Of a DNA stretch of 64,000 nt, positions 46,661 through 58,246 are shown in pieces. A program made the position numbers and the translations under genes. Under the pieces are notes generated by a model. It was not told the origin of the DNA and made no database searches. It saw nothing but the letters and a program-made list of their open reading frames with translations. Position 1 is the first letter of the stretch. Every line of letters starts with the position of its first letter. The DNA comes from Evernia prunastri. Lineage: Eukaryota > Ascomycota > Lecanoromycetes > Lecanorales > Parmeliaceae. The stretch is taken from contig NKYR01000105.1 in assembly GCA_003184365.1 (NCBI GenBank), forward strand, positions 62,001 through 126,000. The letters run 5' to 3'.

Positions 46661-48132
46661 GCTCAAGACTGCTCCACCATTTCTCATGGGGACAGCAGAA
46701 GACTCCTTCGTGCAGCACGAAATTTGGTCATATCAATAGAGAAGCCAGCAAACACACTTGCGGCAATCGCCAAAGGGCCTGTAGCACATGCAGTGCTAAG
46801 GGGAGCATTGAAGATCAAGCTCTTTGATAAGTTCGATGCGGAGAAAGCAACATTAGAGGATTTGTCACAACGATACGGCGTTGATCCTCTGCTCATGACG
46901 CGCATGATGAGAACGCTACTATGCATCGGCATTTTTGATGAAGATGAGGAGGAGACTTACGTCCCGAACGTTTTGTCGCAACCCTTCAGGAATCCAACGG
47001 CTAGAGCGATGATCCGGGGCCTGGCCGAAACGACAAATATGATGGCCAAATTACCAGACTACCTTGCCTCGCTCGGATTATAAAAACCCGGACGACCGGC
47101 ATCGTTATTTCTTTAGCTTCGCGGAACAAACAGATCTGAACATGTACGAGTGGCTGCAAAGTCATCCCGAGCAGCTGAAGATCTTCAACGATTTCCAAAC
47201 AGCGAATGCACAGTTGAACGAAAGGAGTTTACAGCGCGTATCCAAATCTCTCCTTGTAGGTGACAATGATCTCGGAAAAGAGCCTGGCCGGTCCGAACAG
47301 AGCAATGAAAACGTGCTTCTTGTCGACGTGGGTGGCGGGCGTGCGGAGTCATTGAGGACGTTCCGCGGAAACCACCCGGAACTCGAAGGCAGGATTGTCG
47401 TAGAGGACCTCCCCAAGGTAATTAAAGGCCAGGGGAGTGCGGGGGGAGTGGAATCTATTGCCCGTGATTTCTTCAATCCGCAGCCTGTTAAATTTTTGCA
47501 ACATCTTTTCTCAAGAAGCTCTAGCAAACCTTCAAACACTTTGTTCCACACATGGGTCTTGAATTTTCTTTCCCCCTTCGCCTGCTCTATAAGTTCCAGG
47601 CATCCCTCACTAGCACCTCAACTCACCGCACCCTCTAGGAGCAAACATCTACTTCTTCCACTTCGTCCTCCACAGCTGGCCCGACAGCGCCTGCCGCGAA
47701 ATCTTCCGCCACACCATTTCCGCCCTGAGGCCCGCATCCAGACTCATCATCAGCGACGTGCTCCTCCCAGCCACCAATGCCGCCGCTCTGGAATCCTTTG
47801 CGGACATACAGATGATGGTCTATGGCGGCATGGAGCGTACGGAGAAGCAATGGCGGGGGTTACTGGAGGGGGAGGGGCTGAGGGTAGTGAGGATTGAGAA
47901 GCCGGAGGTCGGGGCGCAGCTACCGCAGTTCTTAATTGAGTATGTGATTCAGGAGAGAACGGAGGTGCAGGAGGTGCAGGAGAAGGAGGCGGAGAAGCCG
48001 AAGGATGAGGAGAAGTCGAAGGAGGAGAAGTCGGAGGAGGAGGAGAAGCCGAAGGAGGAGGAGAAGCCGGCAAGAGGAGGAGAAGCCGAAGGAGGAAGGG
48101 AATGGGGAGTAGCCGGCTGCGCTTTGATCTGA
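46511..48132 (+). pseudogene. Class I SAM-dependent O-methyltransferase gene, broken
   Basis: Reads as a fungal secondary-metabolism-type O-methyltransferase in three frames. Frame A, from the ATG at 46652, holds the N-terminal dimerisation/winged-helix part (ALKIKLFDKF, LSQRYGVDPLLMTRMMRTLL) and ends at TAA 47081-47083. Frame B continues the same protein from KNPDDRHRYF, one base out of phase, through MYEWLQSHPEQ, the SAM-site LLVDVGGGRAESL and DFFNPQPVK. After about 47490 the homology jumps to frame C: GANIYFFHFVLHSWPD, SRLIISDVLLP and ESFADIQMMV, to the stop at 48132. A C-terminal Lys/Glu-rich tail of about 45 residues follows. The A-to-B shift has no intron signal. The B-to-C step looks like an intron whose donor is lost; GTTAAA at 47487 with CACTAG at 47613 would restore frame but is a poor donor. 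Upstream, an in-frame ATG at 46511 leads to TAA at 46649. Confidence 0.72.
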
Positions 48133-48577
48133 GCCACGACGAGAGTCTGCCTGCCGATATTCACTATCGCCAACGGACGTTAAGCGGGCCGATTCACCAG
48201 CCCCATCCCATTCACGCACACCCCATGTCCTTCTGTCCTGACGATATTAGCTCGACTGTATTTCGACACGATAACAAAAACCGATCACCAGCTGTTGATA
48301 TCTCTCCCTCCTTCTCCCTCTCCTCCCCCACCTCACGCTACCCCCAAAAACGCACTTTCTCTCTTCCTTCTTCCCTCTCACTCACACTCCCACTCTCACC
48401 TTAGCCTTCGTCTTAGCCGTAGTACCACCCGAGACGATACGCCAGGGAGCCCCGCGCGATACGGAGAAGGGAGCTATATTGCATATACGATTGTAGAAGC
48501 GTCGAGTCAAAACGTTGAGTGGGAGGGAGGGGATAGAGTGTGGGATGCGAAATGCGTCTGAGTTGTGCGTTGAGATG

Positions 48578-48685
48578 TGGGAAGGAGGAAGGGGGAAGGG
48601 GGGAAGGGGGAAGAGGGAAGGGGGAAGGGTTAAATGAAAGGGGAAAAGGGAAAAGGGGAAAGAGATTGATGGAGGGTATATAGAA
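48578..48685 (+). repeat. Homopurine GGGGAA-rich tract
   Basis: About 100 nt almost wholly A and G, with repeated GGGGAA/GGGAAGGG words, followed by GGAT units (48693-48720). Confidence 0.9.
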
Positions 48686-48840
48686 GAGTGAGTGGATGGA
48701 TGGATGGATGGGTGGATGGGCGGATTAAATAAGATACGAGAAAAGGGACGAAAAGAAAAGGACAATCAAGAAGAAGAGAGGAGAAGAAAACGCATGTCTT
48801 GCAAAGATGCACTCTGAACTTAAGAGTGTGTTAAGAGTCC

Positions 48841-48861
48841 AGACAGACAGACAGACAGACA
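48841..48861 (+). repeat. (GACA)n microsatellite
   Basis: Five AGAC units. Confidence 0.92.
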
Positions 48862-48970
48862 CAACGATATAAATCAAGAAGCTTCGATCTCTGCGCCTGT
48901 ATTCGTCCATTTCACCCATCCCCCCACCCATCCATTCATCCATTCACCTATCCATCCTGCTATCCAATTG

Positions 48971-49026
48971 TCCATTCTTTTATCCATTCTTTTATCCATT
49001 CTTTTATCCATTCTTTTATCCATTCA
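48971..49026 (+). repeat. 12-bp minisatellite TCCATTCTTTTA x 4.7
   Basis: Four perfect copies and a partial fifth, flanked by further TCCATTCA/TCCAT words (48920-49060). Confidence 0.94.
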
Positions 49027-49180
49027 TCTATCTCTCCACTCATCCATCAATCCACTCCATTAATCCGTCACAGAACCAGGAGAAGCGCACCAAGGGAGGT
49101 CCGTCTAGCTGATCGATGAGCAGACCGATAAGCGAGTGAGTGAGTGTGTGAGTGTGCGGGCAAATATTTAGGTGTATAAA

Positions 49181-49486
49181 TCTCCCTCTCTCTCTCTCTT
49201 CTCCTCTTCTTCTCTCCTCCTCTCTCCCTCTCTCTCTTCTTCTCCCCCCTCTTCTTCCTCTCCCCTCTCCTCTTCTTCCCCTCCCCTCTCCTCTTCTTCC
49301 CCTCCCCTCTCCTCTTCATCCCTCCTCTCTCCCCCTCTCCTCTCCTCTATCCCCTCCTCTCTTCCACTCTCCTCTCCCCCCAATTTCCCCCCTCTCTTCC
49401 TCCCCCCTCCTCTCGTCCTCTACCTCTCTCCCTCCCTCCCTCCCTCCTCTACCTCTTCCTCCCTCCCTGCCTCCCTCCATCCATAT
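49181..49486 (+). repeat. 306-nt homopyrimidine tract
   Basis: Nearly pure C/T (CTCTTCTTCC, CCCCTCTCCT words) with only scattered purines. It can form triplex or slipped structures. Confidence 0.93.
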
Positions 49487-49768
49487 AGAAAGAGTAGCCC
49501 AGCTATCGCGAACCACCGAACGAGACAATTGTTTCTGCTTCTGCCCTGCTCCCGGATCAGGCTCCAAGGGCGGTGGCGGTTTCCTAGACGCGGCACGTTG
49601 CCTTTCTTTTCGGGGTAGTCTTGCGGTCTTGAATTGAGGCGAGGGTGAAGGAGCGGAAGTGGGTCCGAAGTAAGGGTATGAGATGGCGACGTTTTAGGAG
49701 TGGAAGGGGAGGGGGCGTTTGTCAGGAAAGAGAGAGAGGGAGGGGTAAGGGATGGTGAGGCGGTGTTT

Positions 49769-49791
49769 GGGGGGGGGGGGGGGGGGGGGGG
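49769..49791 (+). repeat. G23 homopolymer
   Basis: An uninterrupted run of 23 G, followed by GGCTG repeats and GGATAGGT units to about 49870. Confidence 0.9.
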
Positions 49792-51351
49792 TTCTGGCTG
49801 GGCTGGGCTGGGCTAGGCTGATAGGTAGGTGGGGAGATGGATAGGTGGATAGGTGGATAGATGGATAGGTCGTGTAGGTGCAGAGACGGCGTGAAGCAAT
49901 TGCCTTTCTGCACAGTGGGAAATATGCTTGTCGCTCCTCAGACCAGGTCGGTATAGTTATGCCTTTCACTCTCCCTCTCGCCTTTTCCCACGACAGATAG
50001 CAATCTCACTCTCAACGCAAACGGGGGACAGCGATGCCACTATTCACAAAACAAACGCGCAAGTGGAGGCCGAGGAGCCAACCTATTGGATTTTTCTAAT
50101 TCGGCCTAGTAAGGAACGCAATAGGTAGAGTGAGTGCACACTGATCGATGTCAGCTGCAAGGTCGTAACCTAGCATAAGGCGAGCAATAAATCGCCTGTG
50201 ACGAGGAGCTACTTTGAAACAAAGCGACACGACACTCGGCGACGCGGCATCAAAACAACCAGATACAAGCGGAGCGGGCGAGACGCAGGGGCCCATAGCC
50301 AGCATGCAGGACGCAGAAGTGGGATCGCATTTATTGATGGATTCGATTTTGGGAACTAAAGGGGGGAAATGCGTATTCGTATCCGGACTTGGAAATCGTG
50401 CAAGGCGCGTATTATTGACCGAACCGCACATTGCATCGAATCCTTCGTGACCATTTCCGGCAAGGGGAAGTTTGCGAAAGGCTTTAAACAAATGCGGTGT
50501 TCGTGGTAGATGAAGCGTTTGGAGCCGTTAGAACGAAAACCGGTTTCGTATTCGCGTGGGGTCGAGATTGAGGTTGCATCGCGGAAATTGCTGAACTTCG
50601 ACCGCGGGATGGCGCAGAGAGGAGCGGCAGAAGATTGCACACGCGGGCTAGAAGGTTAGCTAGCTGTCCTTGCTGAGTTAGGACGAGATTGGCATCAGAT
50701 AAGGCAAGGTCACAAGCACAAATAGAAGCAATCCAAAGCAAACGCGTGTTGTCAAACCGTGATTCTCAGCTCTACATATCCTGAAATCTTGCTTCCAAGA
50801 TTTTCCATCACCGCCAGTTCCCCCAGAGGACCCGTCTATAGGGTCAGTTTCATAAGCCTTTCACCAAGAAACGTAATCGCTGGTTGTGAGCCTTCGAAGC
50901 AAAACACTTACGAAGCCTCAGCCTCGTCATGCGCCAGAAACCATCTTCCTCAAACCCCTATGTAAAATCGTATACCCAAAGCCGGTCACCCCTGTAAGTC
51001 ATGTCGTAGAGTGTACGTCTAATAACGGCAGAACGTTGGCTGGTCGCAGGCCTCTGATAAGGCTGGTATCATCGCAGAAGTAGAAAAAAGTCAGTCGTGA
51101 TTCATTGTGTATGTTTGCGTTTTTTTTTGTACAAGTCATCCGAAGAGATGATGAATCTCATAGATGGTGGGGTCCGATACTGTTGATTGGTGGAAGATGG
51201 CGATGGGCACCAGATAGGGACATGGACTGTTGGGTAGACCTCAGCGTATCCCTGATCAGTGCATCAGATCTGGCTTGTCGACAAGCTCCGACCGTCTAGT
51301 GGCAAGTGGATGCCGATCTATGTTTACAATGAGACAATAGCAGTAATCCGT

Positions 51352-53084
51352 TCATGGAGAGTGAGGGCTCGACTCCTTTGGTCGCAGATTTGTTGAGCCA
51401 GTTGAAGCAGAGGCCTTGGGACCCATTTTGCGGGTCAATTTTGCGTAGTCTGAAAACCCTCAGCAATCGGCAATTCAGATAAACGAGGTAGACACATACG
51501 TAGACCACAAGCGTTGCACAACGTTCTCGCACCATCGGGGCCACGCCTCCACTCAGGCGTTTCGGCTCTATTGCAGCTATGGCACCTACCCGGCGGTGCC
51601 GCTCTTCCTCTCCTCTTCTTAGCGTCAGCACCTGCGAACCCGCCAGCACCATCGAGTTTGTCCATGTAAGAGTTTGAGTCATTGTCGTCAGCTTCACTAG
51701 GAGGAGCTTTGTAATTCTGCTGGTCGTAATTTCTTTGCTCGACGAGAGCTTGTTGCTGCTTACAGATAACATCCCTGATGCGAGACATTGCGTCGAGGAC
51801 TTTAGTTTGCTGTCGGATCATCTCATCGCAATCGGCCAGTGATGGCAAGGAGCCGGACGTTGGCCCTGAACGTTGCGTCTGATGGGATTGAGTGCCAAAG
51901 TGGCGAGAGAATTCAAGCCCACGGCCACTTCCTTCGGCAATCTGGAATCGTTAGTGAATGATAATGAGTGACGGCAATGGACACTGACCTCATTGAGTGA
52001 TGTTTCCAAATCAAAGATATCGAGATGACGCTTCACCGACTCTCCGTAAGCTGGTCTCGGTGGCGATGTCTCTTTGGCGACTGCTTTTCTGATCTCATCA
52101 ACGCGTTCAATTTCCGGTGCAGTATTCCTCCACGTGGATGGTGGTAGTGTTGGCGTCCGATAAGAAGGGGCTCCTGGCGTTGATTGGGGGTAAGAGTAAG
52201 CGGGCTGGTAATTGTTCACGCTGTATCCGAATGGAGGATTTGATACAGGCGGTGGAGGAGCAACGCGAGAGATTTTCTCATGCATAGGAGATGGTGGGAC
52301 GTGATTCTGTTGTGGTTGTATTGGCGAAGCACCAGGCCGTGAATAGTGTAACGGACTGGATACCGTTCGAGGTGGTGGTGGCACCGGTTGATGCGAATCA
52401 AAAGAATGCATCGCTGAAAAACGACTGTCCCCTACAGAGGCTGCCATGCGAGGAGAATAGCTCGGCCCACTGGAGCGATCGGATGACTGCGGCGGACGGG
52501 AGGACGAAGAAGTATGCTGTGGGAATGAATCAGGAGGACCCTTTGGGTAAGTCTCCAGATACGATCTACCGACCGTGTTTGTTGGACTTTTCGGTACCAG
52601 TGAGAACTTCGGCTGTGGAGTGTTCGAAGATAGCAGTGACGATATGGATATCGGCTGCGTTTGGTCTCCCGTTAGTGCTTCTGATATCGATGGCAAAGAC
52701 AACCGTTGAGAAGCGGGTAAATGATCTTTGTCGTCTCCGGATGTCCGCCGAGACTCTGCTTGAGAGATATAGTTTCCGGGGCCAGAGCCACATCCGCCGC
52801 CACCCATGACAGAGCTCGTGGCCGAGGAAGGGTATGAGTACGGAGGCGGTGGGCCCGAGTAAATCGAGGGACTGATGGGCGGTGGAACAGACATATGGAG
52901 GGCCGAGGTTATTGGGACATTATGGTTGTACGGGTGTTCCCTCTTGATCTTCTCCATATCCAAATAAGTAATAGGAGGCAAAGCGGCACTGTCATCTGGT
53001 TAGCATACACTGTCTTCTGACGGTCCCTGATCGTTTACTGATCGCAATCGTGACGACTAACCTCTGGTTTATTGTGTCGACCAT
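51352..53084 (-). CDS. nsdD: GATA-type transcription factor NsdD (sexual development)
   Basis: Four exons: 53084-53062, 52988-51989, 51941-51500 and 51449-51352 (520 residues). The first exon codes only MVDTINQ plus part of a codon; joined to exon 2 it gives [20 protein letters not shown], which matches my recollection of NsdD N termini. The single C-x2-C-x18-C-x2-C GATA finger covers residues 461-486 ([12 protein letters not shown] ... LCNAC). It is followed across the last intron by [10 protein letters not shown], so the finger's basic tail is split between exons as usual in this family. The middle is Pro/Ser/Gln-rich and disordered. A possible coiled coil precedes the finger (residues about 367-400, [20 protein letters not shown]). 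NsdD activates sexual development and represses asexual sporulation in Aspergillus; orthologues affect secondary metabolism and light responses. Confidence 0.95.
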
Positions 53085-53611
53085 GGCGTGCGATCCCCGG
53101 AGCTGGGTGTGAGATGCGTTGGACAATTTCCCTTCTCTAACCGCGCCGACGTTCCTCGGCTGGTTTATGTAGATCTGTCACCAGTTTCCCCTTGCCTTGT
53201 AGATGTCGCTTGCCGGCAGCTGAGCACTTATTGGAATGAATGCGACTTTGGCCCGTACAGGACTGTTTGCAAATCGAGCACCCGGTGGTTCCGAGGGAAG
53301 ACTTTGGTCTGCCGTCACACGGATTGCGCTTTCGGATTGCTCGGAGTAATTGTTTCTCCCAGAGGTTTGATGAGTGCTCCAAGAGATGAGTTGTGTCAAA
53401 CGGTTGGAAAACGTGGTGACCGATCTCGACGCCAGATGTCACAGATTAAGTTTGACAGCCACGACTTGCACGGTCTCAGATTCCCTCAGTAAAGGAGAAA
53501 TCAAATCGTGGAAGACACGGGAAGATTAGATGTTGTAATTGATGCTTGCTGATAGCAAGGAGTCGATGTGGCAATGAGGATAGTGTTATGTTTTTCGAAT
53601 TGAGGACGTTT

Positions 53612-53631
53612 GGGGGGGGGGGGGGGGGGGG
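53612..53631 (+). repeat. G20 homopolymer
   Basis: A run of 20 G about 530 bp upstream of the NsdD start; further G12 and G11 runs lie at 53907-53918 and 53954-53964. Confidence 0.9.
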
Positions 53632-54466
53632 TAGGTTGATGGGTTGATGGGAAGGGCGGCGCAATGAAGAGAGGAGAGTAGTAGAGTTGGTGGATGGAAA
53701 GACGAAGTGGATTGCTTAGAGCAAGTAGAGGGGAAGCGAGACTTGGTGATGAGATCGGGTAGGATTTTTCAGATGGCGTTATGCCTTACAGAACGAGCGG
53801 ACTCTACTGCCACCGAGCATGGGTGTGGGTGGGACGTGCATAGAATGTGTCTAAGCTACATCCACTAGACCCCCCAGGCGGTAGAATTAAAGTGTAACAG
53901 GGATTTGGGGGGGGGGGGTTTGAAGGAAGAACCAAGGCTAAAGCTTAGAAATTGGGGGGGGGGGAATTTTTAAATTTCAGAGTGGAAGAAAGGGCGGATG
54001 AAGCCAAAAGTGAGATCGGAGATTGCTGCTCCAACCAGTCATCATACAATTTACAACATTTCAATCCTTGCAACCTGCAACACCCTAATTCCCAACCATA
54101 TTCCATGCTAAGCCGAGTCAAGTCAAGCCAAGCCTTCAACTGGGAGCCTTGAAGCGGCTTAGACGTTTGCCCTCGCTCTCTCGATTATCCGTTGGAAAAG
54201 TTAGGGGGGTGATTAAGTCCATTAATAAGGAGTCAAGTACTAAGTACTTAGTACTCCGTGTGATTTATTCAAGGACAAAGTAGAGATTCTAGTTTGACCA
54301 CTTGGCCCGTCTCAGTCAGTTTCTCTGCAATATATCCGTCTGTCCTCGTATGTCTTTTGCACCAATGGGATCAATCCTCCGTGATGCTTGCAACCAAAAT
54401 AAACCCCAAAGATTGATGAAATAATAGATACGAAATCGATGACGATCTCATCTTCTTTACCCTTCT

Positions 54467-54482
54467 CCCCCCCCCCCCCCCC
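54467..54482 (+). repeat. C16 homopolymer
   Basis: A run of 16 C. Confidence 0.9.
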
Positions 54483-57400
54483 TTCCTTTCCACTAAAATG
54501 AAAAGTCGGTCCAATTTCCATCGACGGAACAGCATTCTTGTTCCGGAGTGAATCTGGTCCTGACAAGTATCATAGGCAATGATTGTGAAGTAGGTAAAGT
54601 AGGTACGTAGGTACGTAGGTACGTTGGTAAAGGATAATAATATCACAATGCCCGACTTCTTGCTTAGGTAGTAGCAGGAGCTTATATTGTTTATTTCCTA
54701 CCTACAATTCAAATTGAATATGTATCGTATTATGATTCTGCTGGATTGGTGTTGCCTAATCATGAAATGGATAGTCGTGACTCCAGTTGCGTCGTAGAGT
54801 ATGCAGAGTGCACTCTCCAGCGTCCAGGCTTCATCTTCCCGAGAGGCGGCTGACGATCGAAAATAAAAAAAAAGAAATGAAGCTTGCAAGGCTAATCACC
54901 TAATCATCTTAGTGAGCCAGATCTTCTCGCTCAGCGATCGTCGGCGCTTGGCCATGCGATCTCCCCTACCGACAGAAAGACAGGGGTCTATGTATCTCAC
55001 CTAGACCCGGCAAACCCCGTAGGATAAACATGTGCATCTACATAATACTACACCACTACTACTCTATATGTTGCTACCGTTGGGACAACTGACCTACCTT
55101 ACCCAAATTATGGAACCATCTAACTACCTAGTAACCGGGCTTACTGCGCCGCACGATTCGTGACGATGAGCCATCCGTGGTCCATCTACCGTCTACCTAC
55201 CTCGCCTACTCACTCCCCCGTCCTCTGAAATCTACATAAAGAATTCATTACACCCTCCCAAATAATTAATGGTCTTTTCCAATTGCAACGGTTTTACAAA
55301 ACCCTAAACATCCTCTCTATCAAAGTCCCTCCCAGAAGCGGTTCCCTACATGCGGCTGAATAAAGCAAATCGTTGATGCCCAACCTGTACTTGTACTTGA
55401 CTTACGTACCTACGATATACCCAAGGTACTCGTCGGGGAATCCCCAACTGGGCCAAGTCAAACATTGCTTGGATTGCCCCAATCCGTTACAAGGTCCAAT
55501 GGTTTTATGCACGGTTCAAACCAAGTCGCGAAACCCGGAGGGGTAAAGCTTTGCAGCAGGAAAACCTTTGTTGAACGGGCTTGGAACCTCTGGAACGCAA
55601 TTTTGGGATGGGAAACCGATCCACGCTGCCTTCGTAGAATTTTCTCCAAACGGCACAAACTAGGTGGATGCCCGAGTCAAAACAATACGCAGGGTGCCGA
55701 ACAGCAGAAGCGCGAGCTTATGATTTGGTACCGAGCGACCGAGGCTCCTGGAATAGCAGTAGGCAAAAAAAGGGTGTTGTGCTGCATGCAGGGTCCTCCG
55801 GAACGGTAACCGGATCCTGTACAGTTTAAAAAGAATTTTAGATTTTATGAGATGACGGACTTGTATAAAAGAAAGATTGATGTAGACTACTCGGACCGAA
55901 ACAGTGCAAAGTGATGGGGTTTTGATATCCGAGAAATGCCGCTCGGCGCTGTCAACGTCGCAGTAGTAGTTTGTATGTAGTTAAGCAATGAAGCAGGTCA
56001 TGCAAGACACCGTCCTGCAAGAACCATTTTGCCACTTAATTGCATGCGAGGCGGCCAAGGAACGGGCGGACTTTTTTTCCCCCTTAAGCGAGCAGGAAAG
56101 AATCATCATTGGTCTTCTCTGTAATGTAGTGGGTAGTGGGGTATACGGGCTAAGCAAAGGGTTCGGATGATGCTCACGAGGTGACGAGTCTGATGTTGGT
56201 TGTCCTTCTCTTAGAAAAAAGTGGATTTGGCATCCTTGGGGTCTTGGGTCTTGACACCATCATCCAAATCCAAAATGTTGATGAATAGAAGAAGCATGGA
56301 TTTTGGCTGGTCAAAGAGCCCGCCTCTGTTAGCGCAATCACAGGAATTGTATGAGAGGAGTGTAGAGTACTTGGGGGACTTTTTTTTTTCTCGATTGCCG
56401 TCCCCTCGATAGTGATCGCTGCATCGTGCATGAAATCCATGCACTCCTGCAGTAGAAAATAACAGTAGTGGTAATGCACCATCCCTTAGCTTTGGATTTT
56501 CACACCAGAGTCTGCTTTTCCTCTTCCCCCTTCTCCCTTTTCCCCATCATACAAGGATTGAAGTTCCTATCGGTACTTCCGCTTTCTCTCCATAATTCTC
56601 CTATCAACTTGACTGGTTATGGACGCGGCGACCATGTCCGTGCTGGCAGTGGGCATGATCAAAGGGAATCCATTATCCACCTGTCATAGACTGGGCAAAT
56701 GACCACCCAAGTAAGGTTGACTCTTTCCGTCGCCTCAGTGACGTGATTGTCGTGGGATGATGGATCCGAGAAACCTCATGTCGCTTTGCTTCGTGAAAGA
56801 GTGCGGGAAATTTTGGAAATTGGCATCTTGCTAAGCCTTAACCAGTCTAGCCCATTATGCTACATCCCAGCCGGCCGCGAATCATTATCACTATCACGAT
56901 ATTTCTCAGGTACCTGGGCCTGGCAATTGGTATCTACGTCTTTCAAGTGCTTGTACCTACGTCTTCAAGTGCTCATACATCTCAACTGGAACCTCTTCAT
57001 CAACCAGATCCCTGCTTTTACTCTCGAAGGTGGTCGGAGTCACAAATCTGCAATCTGTTGTCTATAACTCGCCTCTTTGCCTCTTCTATCGCATCGGCTT
57101 CAAAGTAAATGTAAATTACGCTGCTTTGGAGGCCCAGTCGCCCTTTCCATCATCTCCAATAATGGATGTCTCCTTATTCCCGCACTCTTTTTGCAACCTT
57201 GATTCCATGTTGGCAATCACCACTCTAGACGCCCTGGATGATGGAAAACTCTGACAGCGCCCTAACCGCGTGATTAGAAGGGGGAGAGCTCCCAAGCAAT
57301 CATTCTCCGACACTGATGTGTACTGGAATGTACATCAAAAGCCTAGAGGTTCCTCCCTCACCGCTTCTTGTCTCTGTCGCGCTTCTTACATACCCGAGAC

Positions 57401-58246
57401 AGCTCAGCTGATTGAGTCCTTGAGCATCTTGCAGAAAGAATACCTCCCCAGTGCTCTTCGTTACAGATGGACAACGCTACAATGGCCTGGGACGACGCGT
57501 CCTGTATAGATAGCGTGGTCGCTTGATCAGTGTTCACATACCCTTGGCCTTCATTCGAACTAAAAGTGTCGTACAAGCATTCGCACATGCTTGTGGCCTT
57601 GGAAACAGGTCTCTACTTACTCAAGACGCCGGCAACGTTGCATTACCGACACAATACGGCCACTATTATCCAACAGTTTGACAGCTGCTACATAGTTTCA
57701 TCGCCTCTTCGTTAGCAAAGGAACGAGACAGGTAACTCGCGATCCAGCTCGATGGAGTCCATGCCGGTCAACAATTGAAGTCATGCATGGCGGCCTGCGC
57801 ATGTGTTACAGTAAGTCCGCCTGGTTGTCTGTACAGACTTCCAACCCACACTACAATGCTATTTTTACGCCAGTTCCCGGATGCCTCTGCCCCGCAAAAA
57901 CTGTTGCTCACCAATTGATTCACGCAGTCTGGGCTCGGCGCCCTCCTCACGGACTCGCGGTGGCTAGATAATATACCGGAGTCATGAATTTTCAGAGAGA
58001 TAACCATCTCACCGCCTTTTTGAAAAGAAACAAACCCGCGATCCACGGCAGTTGGCTACAAGCGCTCAAACCTACGCATTGACATGGGATTCGACAACTG
58101 CACGGCATCGACTGATTAAGCTCACATCTCCTGATCTCTGAGATCCTTCCCTCGGCGCAATAAGCGGCTTGTCGCGGCAGTGTACCTAAAAATGACGGCG
58201 GGAGGTCGCTTATAATAATGGCAAAGATAATATTCCGAACCAACAT

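Larger units (their letters stand above)
48133..51351. other. 3.2-kb gap dominated by simple-sequence DNA
   Basis: Between the broken methyltransferase and the NsdD stop codon. It contains purine-rich, pyrimidine-rich and minisatellite tracts (listed separately). The long Pro/Ser- or Glu/Arg-type open frames at 49152-49637 are products of the simple sequence. 49.9-51.3 kb has ordinary composition but no recognised gene. Confidence 0.5.

Noticed and set aside
49152..49637. Ser/Pro/Leu-rich plus frames and Glu/Arg-rich minus frames
   Set aside because: Homopyrimidine DNA leaves all frames open; no coding signal beyond the repeat.
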